This document shows, one piece after another, positions 8,834 through 19,125 of a stretch of DNA of 20,557 nt. The DNA lies in the NCBI GenBank assembly GCA_019648995.1, contig BLXT01008384.1:29054-49610 (forward strand), given 5' to 3'. The position numbers were made by a program, and so were the translations under genes. Position 1 is the first letter of the stretch. Each line of letters begins with the position of its first letter. The DNA is from Plakobranchus ocellatus. Lineage: Eukaryota > Mollusca > Gastropoda > Plakobranchidae. The notes below the pieces were generated by a model. The model saw only the letters and a program-made list of their open reading frames with translations. It searched no databases and was not told where the DNA came from.

Positions 8834-9787
8834 TATTGAAGACAAAAACTTTTTTTTTTTTTGCAATTTGAACAGTTGTTGCATAATGGTATACTGAAAT
8901 ATAATTGCATTCTCAGTCACATTGCAATATTTTAACTATAATGTATAGACTACAATCAAAAATGAGTAAATTGTAAGCTCTTGTTCTGTTTTAATGCCTA
9001 CCTTTTTTCCTCATCTTTCCAACGATCTGAGCTGTGCTACCTTGTCTCTCCCTTTAACTCTTTACAACAAACAAGTGTGTGCCAGTGAAACATTTAATGC
9101 AAAACATTGTCAAATGCAGTTAACTTGCCCAGAGCTCATGAGGTATAGTCAGCTGCCTCCTCATTAAGAACAAAGTTTCAGACTTTAAAGAGAGCATTTC
9201 TGTTTTAGAAAACAATATGTTTTTGATTGATTAAAAGATATCATTTTTGCGGAATTAGACACATTTAAATGCGTGATAACCCCAAAGAGGCCCTTGGATT
9301 CTATGTCTGTAAGGTGAAGGCAGAGCTAGCAATTGGTGCTGAAACTACAAGGTGCCTCAATGAAGCCCCAGAGGTGTTGCAAGTGAAGATCAGATAGTTA
9401 TGCATGTTTTGTCATCAATGATCTAAAGAAAAGTACTATACATAATCATGTTGAGTTATCTTTTTGAAAGATGGTGCTTTTTTTTGGTTATTTATTTGGA
9501 CCAGTATTTCAGGTTTGTCATGTCAGTGCAATTTGGATGTGCCTCTTTGCTTTTTGAAGACATGAATCTGTCTTTGAAGGGTTGTGAGGGAAAAATATAA
9601 CTCCAGGCACTCTTGCTATTTGTGAGGACTAAGTATCCCATTGGCTCAAATTCAAACTGTTGGGGGCTGTTCAAATATCTTACATCTTTTTGAGGATTTT
9701 TTTTTTACCCGCTTCCCTCCCCCCTCCCCCCTTCGTAATATTACATTGTTGACCTGTAATAGAAATACTTATAATAACAACGCAAAC

Positions 9788-9801
9788 AATAATAATAATA
9801 A
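9788..9801. repeat. Short (AAT)n microsatellite
   Basis: Four to five AAT units flanked by AAC variants. Confidence 0.75.
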
Positions 9802-10668
9802 CAATGCCATATCAATATATGACGCATTAATTGTAGCTTAAGAATTGTCATTTTCAAAATGTTGAATTTTGAATGACTATGACATCATAAAATTTTGCAT
9901 GCACATGTGGTGGTTATAAGCGAGAATTCTGGCCTGTTGGGCTAGGCCTCAGCTCTCAAGAACTGACCTCCTTAACGTGGCTTTAGCGAACCGTATATGC
10001 CAACTGCACACACTTCATTGCACTGGTGACAACAGCTGAGAGTACAGAATGCATGCTGTTGCTACAAAACCACAATTACAATTTAATTGTTTTGCTTTAA
10101 AATGCGTACACTGGTTGTGAAAGAAAACACCCTTTAACTGGCTTTCTTTAGATTTGTAACACGGACTCTTTATTTAAGCTCTCACAAGGACTAGTGGACA
10201 TTCTGGTACATACTTGTTGCCTTTTTAAACAACTGTCAATAATTGGTAACCGCAGAATAGATTTTGTTGGATCTTAAGGGCCTGGAGCTATCAGTAATTA
10301 TTTAGTGTGCAAATTTGTGTATCAGCAATTGCCAAAAGGTGGACCCCAAAATTATGTCATGTTTTTTACTGCATTTAAAAAAAAAAGAAACTCCAATTAC
10401 AAAATGGAAAAGCCCATTTGAGTATCAGTGAGGTAATATTCATGCAGAGTTGATAGCAGAAATAGATCTATGTAAAAAAAAATTGGTCTGTGTCTCTTCA
10501 TTTGGTGGTAAATGAGCTTAATTTGTTCATGAGTGACCACTTTTTTAGTGATTTTGTAATATTGTTATGTTCGAAACTTATTTGTTGAATTAAGACAGCA
10601 AGGATGCATCCTAAACTGATTTTTTTAACATGAAGCAGTACTTTGTATGCCATTTATTACACTCACAA

Positions 10669-10674
10669 AATAAA
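10669..10674 (+). promoter_or_regulatory. Candidate poly(A) signal
   Basis: The first canonical AATAAA downstream of the TAF6L stop, with T-rich sequence following from 10699. Other plus-strand AATAAA words occur at 11766 and 12924, so this choice is tentative. Confidence 0.3.
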
Positions 10675-13127
10675 ATTATATATCTATTGATGAGTTATGT
10701 TTTTTTTAAAAAAGGGCTTGTAGAAAATCTTTCGCACATAACTATGATGACAGCCCATATTTTGGCAAACCCTCATATATATTTTTTTGTGAATCACTTT
10801 TCAAAGCAATGAGTTATTATCACAGTCTCAAACCATATTTTAGGCTTACTACATTGCGAAAAGTTATGCATTCAACATTCGATTATCTCTTGTGGATTAA
10901 AAGAGAGCAATGAATGGATTACTGTGTTTGAACTTATTTCTTTTATTGGTGTAATGGTATGGACCTCTTGTGACAATAATAATATAACATCTATATCATG
11001 CAAAGCCATAGTACAATCACTGCTCTATGCTCTTTACATACATATTCATGAAAAACATGCATATGCACATAAATGAACATATGCAATTGCACGTTTATAC
11101 AGAGTAAAGCATTCAGACTGGCAAACGTAAAATCAACACTCTAATATCAATATAGGGGATATACTACTGTTAGACTGATTTATTTATTGATTTTTTTTGT
11201 TGTTGTTATTATTTTTTTCCTTTTTTCCACCTTACAAAAGTGAATATTACACTGGTTCAAGAACCCCTCCCTTTCTCAGTTTTTTCTTACAAGAGATGAG
11301 ACCCCCGACCAAGACGTAAGATTATATTTGAACAACCCCTTTAGAAAAATGTGTTGAGTTTGATGACATTTCGTACCCGTTTGCCATCAGTTTCTTGCAT
11401 GTCTTATTTAGAAGCTGTCCAATGCCGTATGTTTTGTTCCAAACCCACAGATCCTTTGGAGCCAAATGTATATCTCTTTAAAATATCACCATCCTTCACT
11501 CAAAGTACAAAGCACTAAATAAGAGGATGTCAGATTGACAAGGAAGTAAATAACTAAGTTCTAATCCTGTCTCTCTCTTCTACACTTTGTACCAAGTCTC
11601 TAAATTTTTTGTACGTTTAGAAAATAAGTAGATGTAATCAAACTATACATTTTTCCTGCAAAATTTTGAATAATGGTGTAGAAAGTCTACAGAAAAGTAA
11701 AAAAAAAAAAAAAAGAGAACTAGTCTTGAGAGCACAATTGACAAAATACCAAAGAGACAACAGTCAATAAAAAAACATACCAATGTAACAATATTTTTTT
11801 TTTTTTGATGAAATGGAGAGAAAGAGATGGGTCTTTATAAAATTATATATAAAATAAATGTTGATATGATATTGACATTGTCTACATGAGTAGAACTAGA
11901 ATGCACTGTAATTTCTTTGAGCCTTTTTTTTTTTTTTTTTTTTAGTGAAAAAGGAATTGAATATTAATTATTATACAATATAAAGACTTCCTTTAAATAA
12001 ATTTTTCAATTAATTTATTTATTCTCTCGTCAAAGGACAATAAATAAATGTCATTTACCAAAAAGTTTTAAAAAATTATAGCAGTAGGCCTACTTATGTT
12101 TTATGATAATTCAGTCAGCACTGTAATTGTAAAAGCTGATGCCACCCAGGTGGATTTTCAGTGAAGCTGATCTTTTTTTGCATGGAAAGGCCCCTATTGA
12201 TTGAGTACTGACTGAAAAAAGACCTGCCTTATCGCTCAATTTTATGTCCCTTGCTGCTAAAATAACACACCAGCTGATTTAGTGACAGCTCTACAGGTGA
12301 ACAAGTCATATGCAAAATGAATAATTAATATATGTACCCTTCTCATAGTCATAGGTGATTGGAAATTTGTATAAATTAACATAGTAAGTTGCACCAACCT
12401 GACAAAGCTATAGAAATTAATTGTTCATTTATGAATATCAGGAATGTCATTGATGCAACTATAAATCATGGAACACTTGTTTAGATTTAAAGAGGAAAAA
12501 AACATTATTTTTAATTTAGAAAGTAGGTTTTGCGTTGCATTTGATTGACCTTTTTTCCTGTAAATTTTAGTCATTGGTATCGCTCAGGTACTGAAGTGCT
12601 GAGTAAAATCACTGTTTGTTATCAGGAAGAGTAGTGGAGTGCGTATGAAATACTCATTAGTCATTTCATGTTATGTGTTAGAAGTAATACAGATATTTTA
12701 CAAAAATGAAGTCATAATAATTAATGTGTTTATAATTATTCCTAAGGCTTTATTGCTTTTTCAGTGCCTGCAGAAATGGAATTGCAGTGTTTCTCCAAAG
12801 TTGCAATTGTACATATATGAACTGTATTTTTATGCTGTTGTGAATTTTCTATTTATCAATGTACAGAAATGTTTCATAAATTAAAACTGAAAATTGTTTG
12901 AGCCATTTTGTTTTATTTCTTTAAATAAATGAACACTTAAAACTGCTATGGACTCAAGGGGAAATTTTGGTTTAAACATACATGTATTTTGGTTTTGCTT
13001 TAAACATTTTACATAAAATCAAAATAATATAGTAGTCTGGCCCAAACTTTTAGGGGGAGTTTTAAAGTCCATATGTATCAGCCTTGGTTATAGCAGGGTC
13101 TTTGTTATGGCTGTTCTAGTACATGTA
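10675..13127. other. Intergenic, AT-rich
   Basis: No coding segment or recognisable mobile element. It contains homopolymers (A15 near 11700, T20 at 11924-11943) and scattered AATAAA words. The apparent ORF at 12639-12884 is hydrophobic and AT-driven, with no similarity I recognise. Confidence 0.5.
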
Positions 13128-13141
13128 CAGTGGAACTTGGC

Positions 13142-13199
13142 TACAACGGGACCCATAAGGGCGTGGTGCACAGTCCCGTTATAAGCAAGGCCCGTTGTA
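13142..13199. repeat. Left subterminal repeat cluster
   Basis: TACAACGGGACC at 13142-13153, then inverted relatives GTCCCGTTATA (13173-13183) and GGCCCGTTGTA (13189-13199). Such clusters are plausible transposase-binding sites. Confidence 0.7.
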
Positions 13200-13566
13200 A
13201 AAATAAAAGGAAGATAATCCTTGAAAACGGCACCTTACTAAAATTACCCCCCTTTAATAAGTGTCTACTATTAAACGTGACCCTTGCGTACATCGTATTA
13301 TATTTTTCATTGCATTGTGTGTGTGTGAATTGTTTTGTCTTTCTGTATTGATTGGTTTATGGGTGGTTTTTTTTTCTTGTGCATATGTCTTTTGTGTGGT
13401 GTTTTTCTTCCCTTTTTACATTTTCTTTTTTCTTTTTTTTTAATTTGTTTTTAGTAGGAGTAGTAGGCTACATTATGTATTTAAGTGGGCCCAGAACATG
13501 ATGTTTTAGAATGCTTGGTTAAATCAAGTATGCAAACAGCGATCTAATTCCGGAAGCCTGTTGTTT

Positions 13567-13782
13567 TCAGTCGCTTTCGATCAGGTTGAAAGTTGCCTTG
13601 GTGAGGGCTGACATGATAGCATCCTTGTCTTTCAAGAATGTATAACTATAAAGTGTTCCTGACGAAATCTCAAAATCTCGACAGATCTGGGCTTTTGACT
13701 TTCCTTTCTTGTCCACCTCCTCAATGATTTTGGCCTTTCCAAGGAAAATTTCCTTGTTCTTGATTCCATGCTGGATAAACAC
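13567..13782 (-). pseudogene. Transposase N-terminal helix-turn-helix fragment
   Basis: 71 codons reading leftward from an ATG at 13782 to a stop at 13567. The segment AKIIEEVDKKGKSKAQICRD, followed by FEISSGTLYSY and FLKDKDAI, has the layout of the CENP-B/pogo-type N-terminal helix-turn-helix (IIEEVEKG-KSEICREFGIP-STLS-ILKNKD). A full transposase of this family runs to several hundred residues and has a second DNA-binding domain and a DDE/DDD catalytic domain. Neither is present, so this is a truncated relic. Its lying inside matching terminal repeats supports the call. Confidence 0.75.
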
Positions 13783-14372
13783 AGGCTAAGACCGCAATCA
13801 AATGTAGGCTTAGAAATTTAGATCTAGAGATCTATTAGTTAAGGCGACCTGCTAGCGTCAGAGCGAGACTGAGAGATAAGAGGCAATTTCGCAAAGCACT
13901 GGACCTAGATCGATCCTTTCTTTGTTCATTGAGTCAGTGAGTGACAACCACAACGGTGTAAATGTAAGCCTAATTGAAATCTATCTAGGCATTGAACAAA
14001 ATAGACGCACCCCGAGGGCTTGAAAAGTTGAATGCGCCCAGTCTTTTCCTCATCAGCCCCACCCTCAGTCTCTTACACTACCAATCACACACTCTGACAG
14101 TTAGAGTCACACATGCCTCTTGCTAGCCTACGGCTGACGGACCATTCACCACTCAGTTCCATGCCTTTTTTGCCAATCCAAGTCGCCGGCGTTGCATCAT
14201 TCTCTTTCACCCCCCGATGCGCAAGGTGTTCATTGGCTAATATTTTGAATGAAAGTACCGAAACAGACCATGTCTTTATCTCCTTTGTATCAATACCGAG
14301 ATTCATCACGGAGCTATAGTCCGTTTCACGAATCTATTTGTAGGCCTAGGCTTAGGCCTTTGTACGAAGCTG

Positions 14373-14513
14373 GGTCCCGCTGTAGGCAAGCTTATCATGT
14401 AGTAGATGCCGTTTTAGCGAAAATAAAATATAAAGGATATATAAGGGAAAATAACGGGCTTGTGTCAAGGTCCCGTTGCATGCAAGGTCCCGTTGTAACC
14501 AGGTCCCGTTGTA
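14373..14513. repeat. Right subterminal repeat cluster
   Basis: The 12-bp word GGTCCCGTTGTA or a one-base variant occurs at 14373-14384 (GGTCCCGCTGTA), 14469-14480 (GGTCCCGTTGCA), 14486-14497 and 14502-14513. The last is part of the terminal inverted repeat. It is the complement of the left-end motif. Confidence 0.8.
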
Positions 14514-14527
14514 GGTGAGCTCTACTG

Positions 14528-17029
14528 TATCACGTTATTCACCTAAATTGATAATTTTTTTAATAATAATTCCATCAGTATTGATGCTACTGCCTTGATG
14601 CACAGATTATTTATAGTTTTTTTTTCCAAATTTGAATTGTGACCCTAGCCACTTCGAGTTGTTTTGCTGTCATGACTATTTTGATGATATTCATGGCAAA
14701 TTAAAAGGGATACCAATATAGAAATTTAATTGCACAGGTTGGTTCGTTCATGTTGATTCACTATGCATTATCAAGTTTTTCCATAATGTATTGTCAGATT
14801 TCAAAATTTTAGGCTAAATCTAAGGTTGCTTATCAAAGCCAACTTGTTCCATGTTTTAGTATAGCAGAGCATCAAACTAAGCAATTAAACCAGACTCATG
14901 TGCACTGAAAAGTATTTAACAATTGTTAGCCACCCAAAACAAAGTATGCACATGTCACACTGACTGACTGAGTTGTTTTGACTTGAGCTACAGCTCTTTA
15001 AATGTAAAAATCGAGTTTCAGACCCATTTTTCTTTTTTGCTTGAAAATGAATCTAATACCATTTCTAAACCATTTAATCACAATATCATGATTCAAAACA
15101 GTCTTAATTTTTTAAAAGTGATTTTTAAAGACAACTAGTTATTAAAAATATTGCTGAAATTTGCTAAATTTAACTTTGTTTTTCTCAAAACTTTAGTGCG
15201 TGAGACAATAGTTACCTGCAGGTTTTTAAATGTTCGTACATTTTTAGGCAATTGTTAGAATCATAATTTTTTCTCTATCTTAATGGGCATAAAATATACT
15301 GTCTTATGATACTAAAATTACCCAAAAGTCCAAAATTTGACATGTTTATACTTTGCCCAGAGTGCCCCACCATTTATCTTAGGGTGTTTGAGGGTGAATC
15401 ACAATGGGCTCTGATTATTTCACAAAGCTGTTTGTGAACAGATCAGGTGAGCCACTCAGACACTGATCTAGTGTGTATGCAGGAAAATGCATCAACAGAA
15501 ATCAGTGATGACGCATGGAAGCAGTGCACGGATACAAGTGAGTTAAATGGTTCTATTTATGCTGTTAAAGCCAAGATGAAACTTAAAAGTCTATTAGAAC
15601 TTTTTAGCCATTTTGAACCTCAAATTTTGCCAGAGCAATAAATCTCGCTGCAAGTTTAGTAAGTTTATGTAGCCACTAGTGTTAATCCCCTTTCCAGTTG
15701 AAAAACACATGTAAAGCTCAAGAAGTGTCTTTAAAACTTTTAATACTGCTAAAGTTTTAAAAATTGAGGTTTGTTGATAGGAAATATTTTTAAAAATCAG
15801 TCATTCATTTTTTCGAACACATAGGGCTTACTGAAGTCTTAGTTGTCATCATTTTGTTTCTTTGCAAATCGATTTTACGACCTGGAAGTCTGCAAAACTG
15901 TTTAAATAAACGTGTAGTTGTAAAGCCATTATCTCCAGTCAATGTTTTTGTCATTGAAGTGCCTGTCATTAGACTAACTATCCACCACTCTAATCGAAGT
16001 TTAGTCATTTACTTTTTTAGTACTACTACTAGAGGGCCTTTGTGGGCTGCTGGGTTCAGCCCTGCTAACTGTTGCCTGGAGTGAGGTCTGAACTCTGATC
16101 GTCTCAGTCTGGCCAGCCCTTTTAACTAAGCATTTAAACCCAAAACAATTTTTTATTCATACAAATGTAATTTTTGTATTTCATTTGAAGCTTGTTGTTC
16201 ATATAAATCCGATATTCTATAGCTCTTTACTTATAATTTGAATTCTATTTATTAGCAGTAAGTTAAGCAGCATTTCATACTTCTGCCAGCTGTTTTGTGT
16301 AGGTCATTGTCATAAAGTTACTGTTGACTCTTGTCATCTTGGATAACTTATGTTGTCACCCTTGAATCTCTTTGATATCGGACTCTTCTTTTTCCAAGCA
16401 TCTCATTCATTATTTATAAACTACCTAAACTACTTTATAAACTGTTTAGACTAAAAGCCTTATTTTATTATCTTTGTGAGTTAGGCATTTCGTTTCACTA
16501 TCATACATGTAGTCATTACTTTGTAAGTTTGCGTTAAACAAAGAGTGGATATACATAGTGATTCGATTAACTTCTCTGATCTAGTACATTTGTACAAATT
16601 TTGTTTTAGGGATAACTTTAGGGGTTCTTTTGGTAATTGAACTACATTTACGTATTTCTCGTGCAAACATTTGTTCAGTTAAAAATAGGTCAATTGCCAC
16701 TTGTGCATTATTTTCTTTTTTCCAGTACTTTTGTGTGCTCGAGTCATGGAGTGTTTTATTTTTTAGAAACCGGAAATGGTCTTGGGGTCCTAATAATAAT
16801 AGTTGTAAGGAAAATTCTGACTTTGAGAATACTAGCTTCATACATTTTAATGGTTTCAAATTTGTGTATATGACTATATCCTTCATGTTTTGCTGCTCTC
16901 TCTCTTGTTAGAAATTTCCTTTTTATGTTTTCGTGATCCTTCCTGTTAATGGTTATTCTTTCTCTCCCCACTTTTTTCATGTCTAAAAATCATGTTTTCT
17001 TTCACCCTTATCTTTGTTATGTTTATCTA
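14528..17029. other. Intergenic between two transposon remnants
   Basis: AT-rich, without recognisable genes apart from the exon-like island at 15442-15537. A short hairpin (GGGCTG/CAGCCC, 16044-16062) lies in a GC-richer patch at about 16030-16125. The ORFs at 16481-16980 overlap on both strands and look like chance. Confidence 0.5.
15442..15537 (+). other. Exon-like island, unassigned
   Basis: 96 bp between an acceptor-like gtgaacag and a donor-like gtgagt. It is open in a single frame whose phase matches at both ends (1 and 1). The product reads QVSHSDTDLVCMQENAS, then EISDDAWKQCTDT, a balanced polar composition unlike chance AT-rich ORFs. I recognise no family. No partner exon is visible nearby, and the upstream pyrimidine tract is weak. 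It could be an exon of a gene spanning this region, a dead exon, or coincidence. Confidence 0.25.
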
Positions 17030-17500
17030 CAGTGGAACATGTTTAAAGCAAAATTCTAGGGAGTATGATTTCTATTTTGGTTTAAGCATAGTGCATTAAA
17101 TAAGTAAGATTAATAATGGAGAGTAACCAACTTCCGAAATATTAAGTTAAACCAATCCCACCCATTGTCACACCATAATGTGAATGAACACGCCTATTCA
17201 CGAATCTTTCTCTCTTTTTTTTTATCCATTTCTCTATCTCCTCTTTCCTTTTCAGTTAAGAGGTTCTTGCGCCTATTATTATAATACTTTAATAGAGTTT
17301 TCACAATTTCATCATCGCCTAAGCAAGTTTTCTGGTCCTAGTCTCTACTTGTACAATTTAATCGTCGCCTAAGTTTTCCAGTAGTAAAGTTCTCAACAAA
17401 AGAGATGGCTTTATTACCGGCTGTGATGCAACAGTGTTTGCTTAACTTGGCGCTGACAGGACCTAGACATGTAGGGAGTGTCTGGCACGGTCCCGCTGCA
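17030..17500. mobile_element. One-ended pogo/Tigger-like fragment
   Basis: Begins TA|CAGTGGAACATGTTTAAAGC, sharing CAGTGGAAC with the 13128 element and followed by an inner GTTTAAGC echo (17041-17049 and 17080-17087), as in subterminal repeats. No matching right terminus was found. The right limit is placed where GGTCCCGCTGCA, close to the 13128 element's motif, meets the tandem duplication at 17501. Internal direct repeats lie at 17303-17381. The right boundary is uncertain. Confidence 0.45.
17303..17381. repeat. Direct repeat pair, 50-bp spacing
   Basis: ACAATTTCATCATCGCCTAA plus GCAAGTTTTCTGG at 17303-17335 and a diverged copy at 17353-17381 sharing ACAATTT, TCGCCTAA and GTTTTC. Probably part of the surrounding transposon fragment. 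Confidence 0.65.
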
Positions 17501-17721
17501 TAAGATAATTTTTTAAAAGTTTATACAGTAACATCTTTCAAAGATATATTAATATTGATGGTCTTTTAGGAAAGGATTATAAACAATTGAAGTATTGAAG
17601 TCTGCTCTTGATTCAACTATTTTAAGATATTTTTTAAAAAGTTTATAACATCTTTCAAAGATATTATAATAATATGGATGGTCTTTTTGGAAAGGATATT
17701 AAACAATTGAAGTATTGAAGT
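17501..17721. repeat. Tandem duplication, about 100-bp copies at 122-bp period
   Basis: Copy one (17501-17601) and copy two (17623-17721) both run from taagat through CATCTTTCAAAGATAT, ATGGTCTTTT and GGAAAGGAT to ACAATTGAAGTATTGAAGT. They differ by small indels, the most notable being a 5-bp insertion in copy one (17524-17530). Confidence 0.9.
17524..17530. other. Putative transposon excision footprint
   Basis: Copy one reads TTTATACAGTAACATC where copy two reads TTTATAACATC. The extra bases turn TA into TA-CAG-TA: a duplicated TA around the three terminal bases (CAG) seen on all three transposon remnants in this window. Tc1/mariner-type excision is known to leave a few terminal bases between two TA copies. 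Confidence 0.5.
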
Positions 17722-17782
17722 TCAGGATCACTTAAGTTTGTGTCCTAGTCTGAAAAGAGGAACTGCAGTCCATGAAATGACA

Positions 17783-17803
17783 TTTTTTTTGGGGGGGGGG
17801 GGG
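17783..17803. repeat. T8-G13 homopolymer tract
   Basis: Eight T then thirteen G; the plus-strand counterpart of the C runs elsewhere in the window. Confidence 0.9.
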
Positions 17804-18306
17804 ATTCCTTGAAAGTGTCATTTTCATTTTTAAAAAAAATGAACTGACTATTCGTTGAGAACTGTTCCCTTTCTTCTTTGACACTTATTCATCTTCACCA
17901 ACTACCTATATCAAGTCTTCCCTTCAATAGCTTGGAAATTATTAAACTAAATTGGTAGTGCAAATAACTTTGCAATTTAACACTTTTTACCGATAAATAT
18001 TGTTGACTTTTTGGAAAATTTATTTTAAGGTAAATTTTTTTCCAGCATTTAGTTTTCAAATCAAGCTGACTGTCCATTTTATCTTTTATTTAGAGAAAAA
18101 AATTCAAGGCAACAAAGTAAAGCAACAGACCATTAGCATAGGCAAACCAGTGCGCGATGGAACTTTCTGCCTAATCCAAACCCATGGACTCACAACCATT
18201 TGGTTTTTTTTAAAATAGGGTTTCTCTCAAAAGAATTCCAAGGATTTAGAGCAAAACATTGAGATTCAAAATTTCAAAAATTATAGAACATAAAAAAAGC
18301 AAAAAA

Positions 18307-18322
18307 AAATAAAGATTTATTT
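18307..18322. promoter_or_regulatory. Palindromic poly(A)-signal word
   Basis: AAATAAA-GA-TTTATTT gives AATAAA on both strands; a further minus-strand AATAAA lies at 18336-18341. One of these could end the MCM5 transcript about 1.7 kb after its stop codon. This rests on words alone. Confidence 0.2.
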
Positions 18323-18703
18323 TGGAGACCAAAATTTTATTACCCTTTCAAGGAAAATGCACACAGAACATTTGCAGTCAATTGAGAAGTATTACTCTAG
18401 CGTTTTCCTTGACACAATTTACCTTTTAAACAGAAATATTACACATACATACATGTATATCATTATATGAATTATACCGACAATTAATTTGGCTAGAGTG
18501 GAATCCACTATACATTCAGAAAACTTAACACTCTTTTTTTTTTTCCACCTCTATAACCAATACAAAACCTTTAGCCACATGCCTCTGCTTTAAATAGCAA
18601 TGTGAACTAGCATATATATCTCCAATTCCACACAGAGCAATTTATCTGGGAAAATTGGAATGTACAATGGATAGGGCATTGTTTACGTGAACCGTCCTCT
18701 AAA

Positions 18704-19125
18704 CAGTGCACTTTGATTAATTTGACATCAAGGGGACCAGGCCACACGTTGAATTGTGAGAACAAGCTATAAAGCATAAAGCAAAAAAAAAGAGGGGAGG
18801 GGGTCTTTTGCCTTTTGTATCAAATATAACAACGCTAACATGGTCATCTCCCTTGCCGCCAGCCTTGCACACATGTACATGAGTGGTACCTAGCAAGTGA
18901 TGCCTGCCACGCATATTGCAGTGTTAAATCTAGGCCCAACCTAGTGTCACACCTTTCCCCTCTTGCCCATCCCCCACCTCTAATCTCGTACGCACGCAGT
19001 GACTCGATCACAATGAATGGTCTGTGCTGTTGGGTACATTTTGTAAATAAGAATAAAGAGGGAATTATTTGGGACTTTTTTTAATGTGTTGAATTGTGAG
19101 ATGTCAAATTATGTGGAGTGCACTG
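18704..19125. mobile_element. 422-bp MITE-like element, CAGTGCACT termini
   Basis: The ends are inverted repeats: CAGTGCACT then AATTTGACATC on both sides, matching at 21 of 26 positions. The right flank is TA (19126-19127); the left flank is AA, so one target-site base has changed or the duplication is imperfect. A perfect 14-bp word, GTTGAATTGTGAGA, occurs near each end (18748-18761, 19088-19101). No transposase segment is present. CAG termini with a TA flank suggest a non-autonomous pogo/Tigger relative, of a different family from the 13128 element. Confidence 0.75.

Larger units (their letters stand above)
8834..10674 (+). other. Probable TAF6L 3' UTR
   Basis: The stretch between the stop codon and the first plus-strand AATAAA. 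It has no convincing ORF but is less repetitive than the DNA further right. It includes a T12 run just after the stop, a pyrimidine tract near 9697-9731 and an (AAT)n microsatellite at 9788-9801. An ATTAAA near 9230 could give a shorter transcript. The true 3' end cannot be fixed from sequence. Confidence 0.4.
13128..14527. mobile_element. Pogo/Tigger-like DNA transposon, internally deleted
   Basis: A 1400-bp element bounded by TA dinucleotides (13126-13127, 14528-14529) as target-site duplication. Its ends are inverted repeats: CAGTGGAACTTGGCTACAAC on the left, and CAGTAGAGCTCACCTACAAC reading inward from the right. They match at 21 of the first 26 positions, with CTACAACGGGACC perfect. CAG-starting termini and TA targets are features of the pogo/Tigger branch of Tc1/mariner. 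The interior keeps only the start of a transposase on the minus strand, so it cannot move on its own. GC content exceeds the flanks. Several 12-bp subterminal motifs are listed separately. Confidence 0.85.
17722..18703. other. Intergenic, AT-rich
   Basis: No gene seen. It includes a T8-G13 tract (17783-17803) and an A-rich stretch with poly(A)-signal words near 18307-18341. Confidence 0.5.

Noticed and set aside
8149-8910. Two minus-strand frames and two other plus frames overlapping the last TAF6L exon
   Set aside because: Shadows of a GC-rich coding exon; only the listed frame is open over the full 1017 bp and joins upstream exons in phase.
11876-11910. A CAGTGCA-like word near 11901-11907 (minus strand) as another transposon terminus
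   Set aside because: Only about seven bases resemble the 18704 element, and no partner end was found.
11924-11943. Poly-T tracts (here and 3101-3124) as retroposon tails
   Set aside because: No target-site duplications or retroposon body could be found next to them.
16481-16980. Overlapping frames on both strands
   Set aside because: Five short frames overlap each other in AT-rich DNA, with no splice context, biased composition or recognisable motif.
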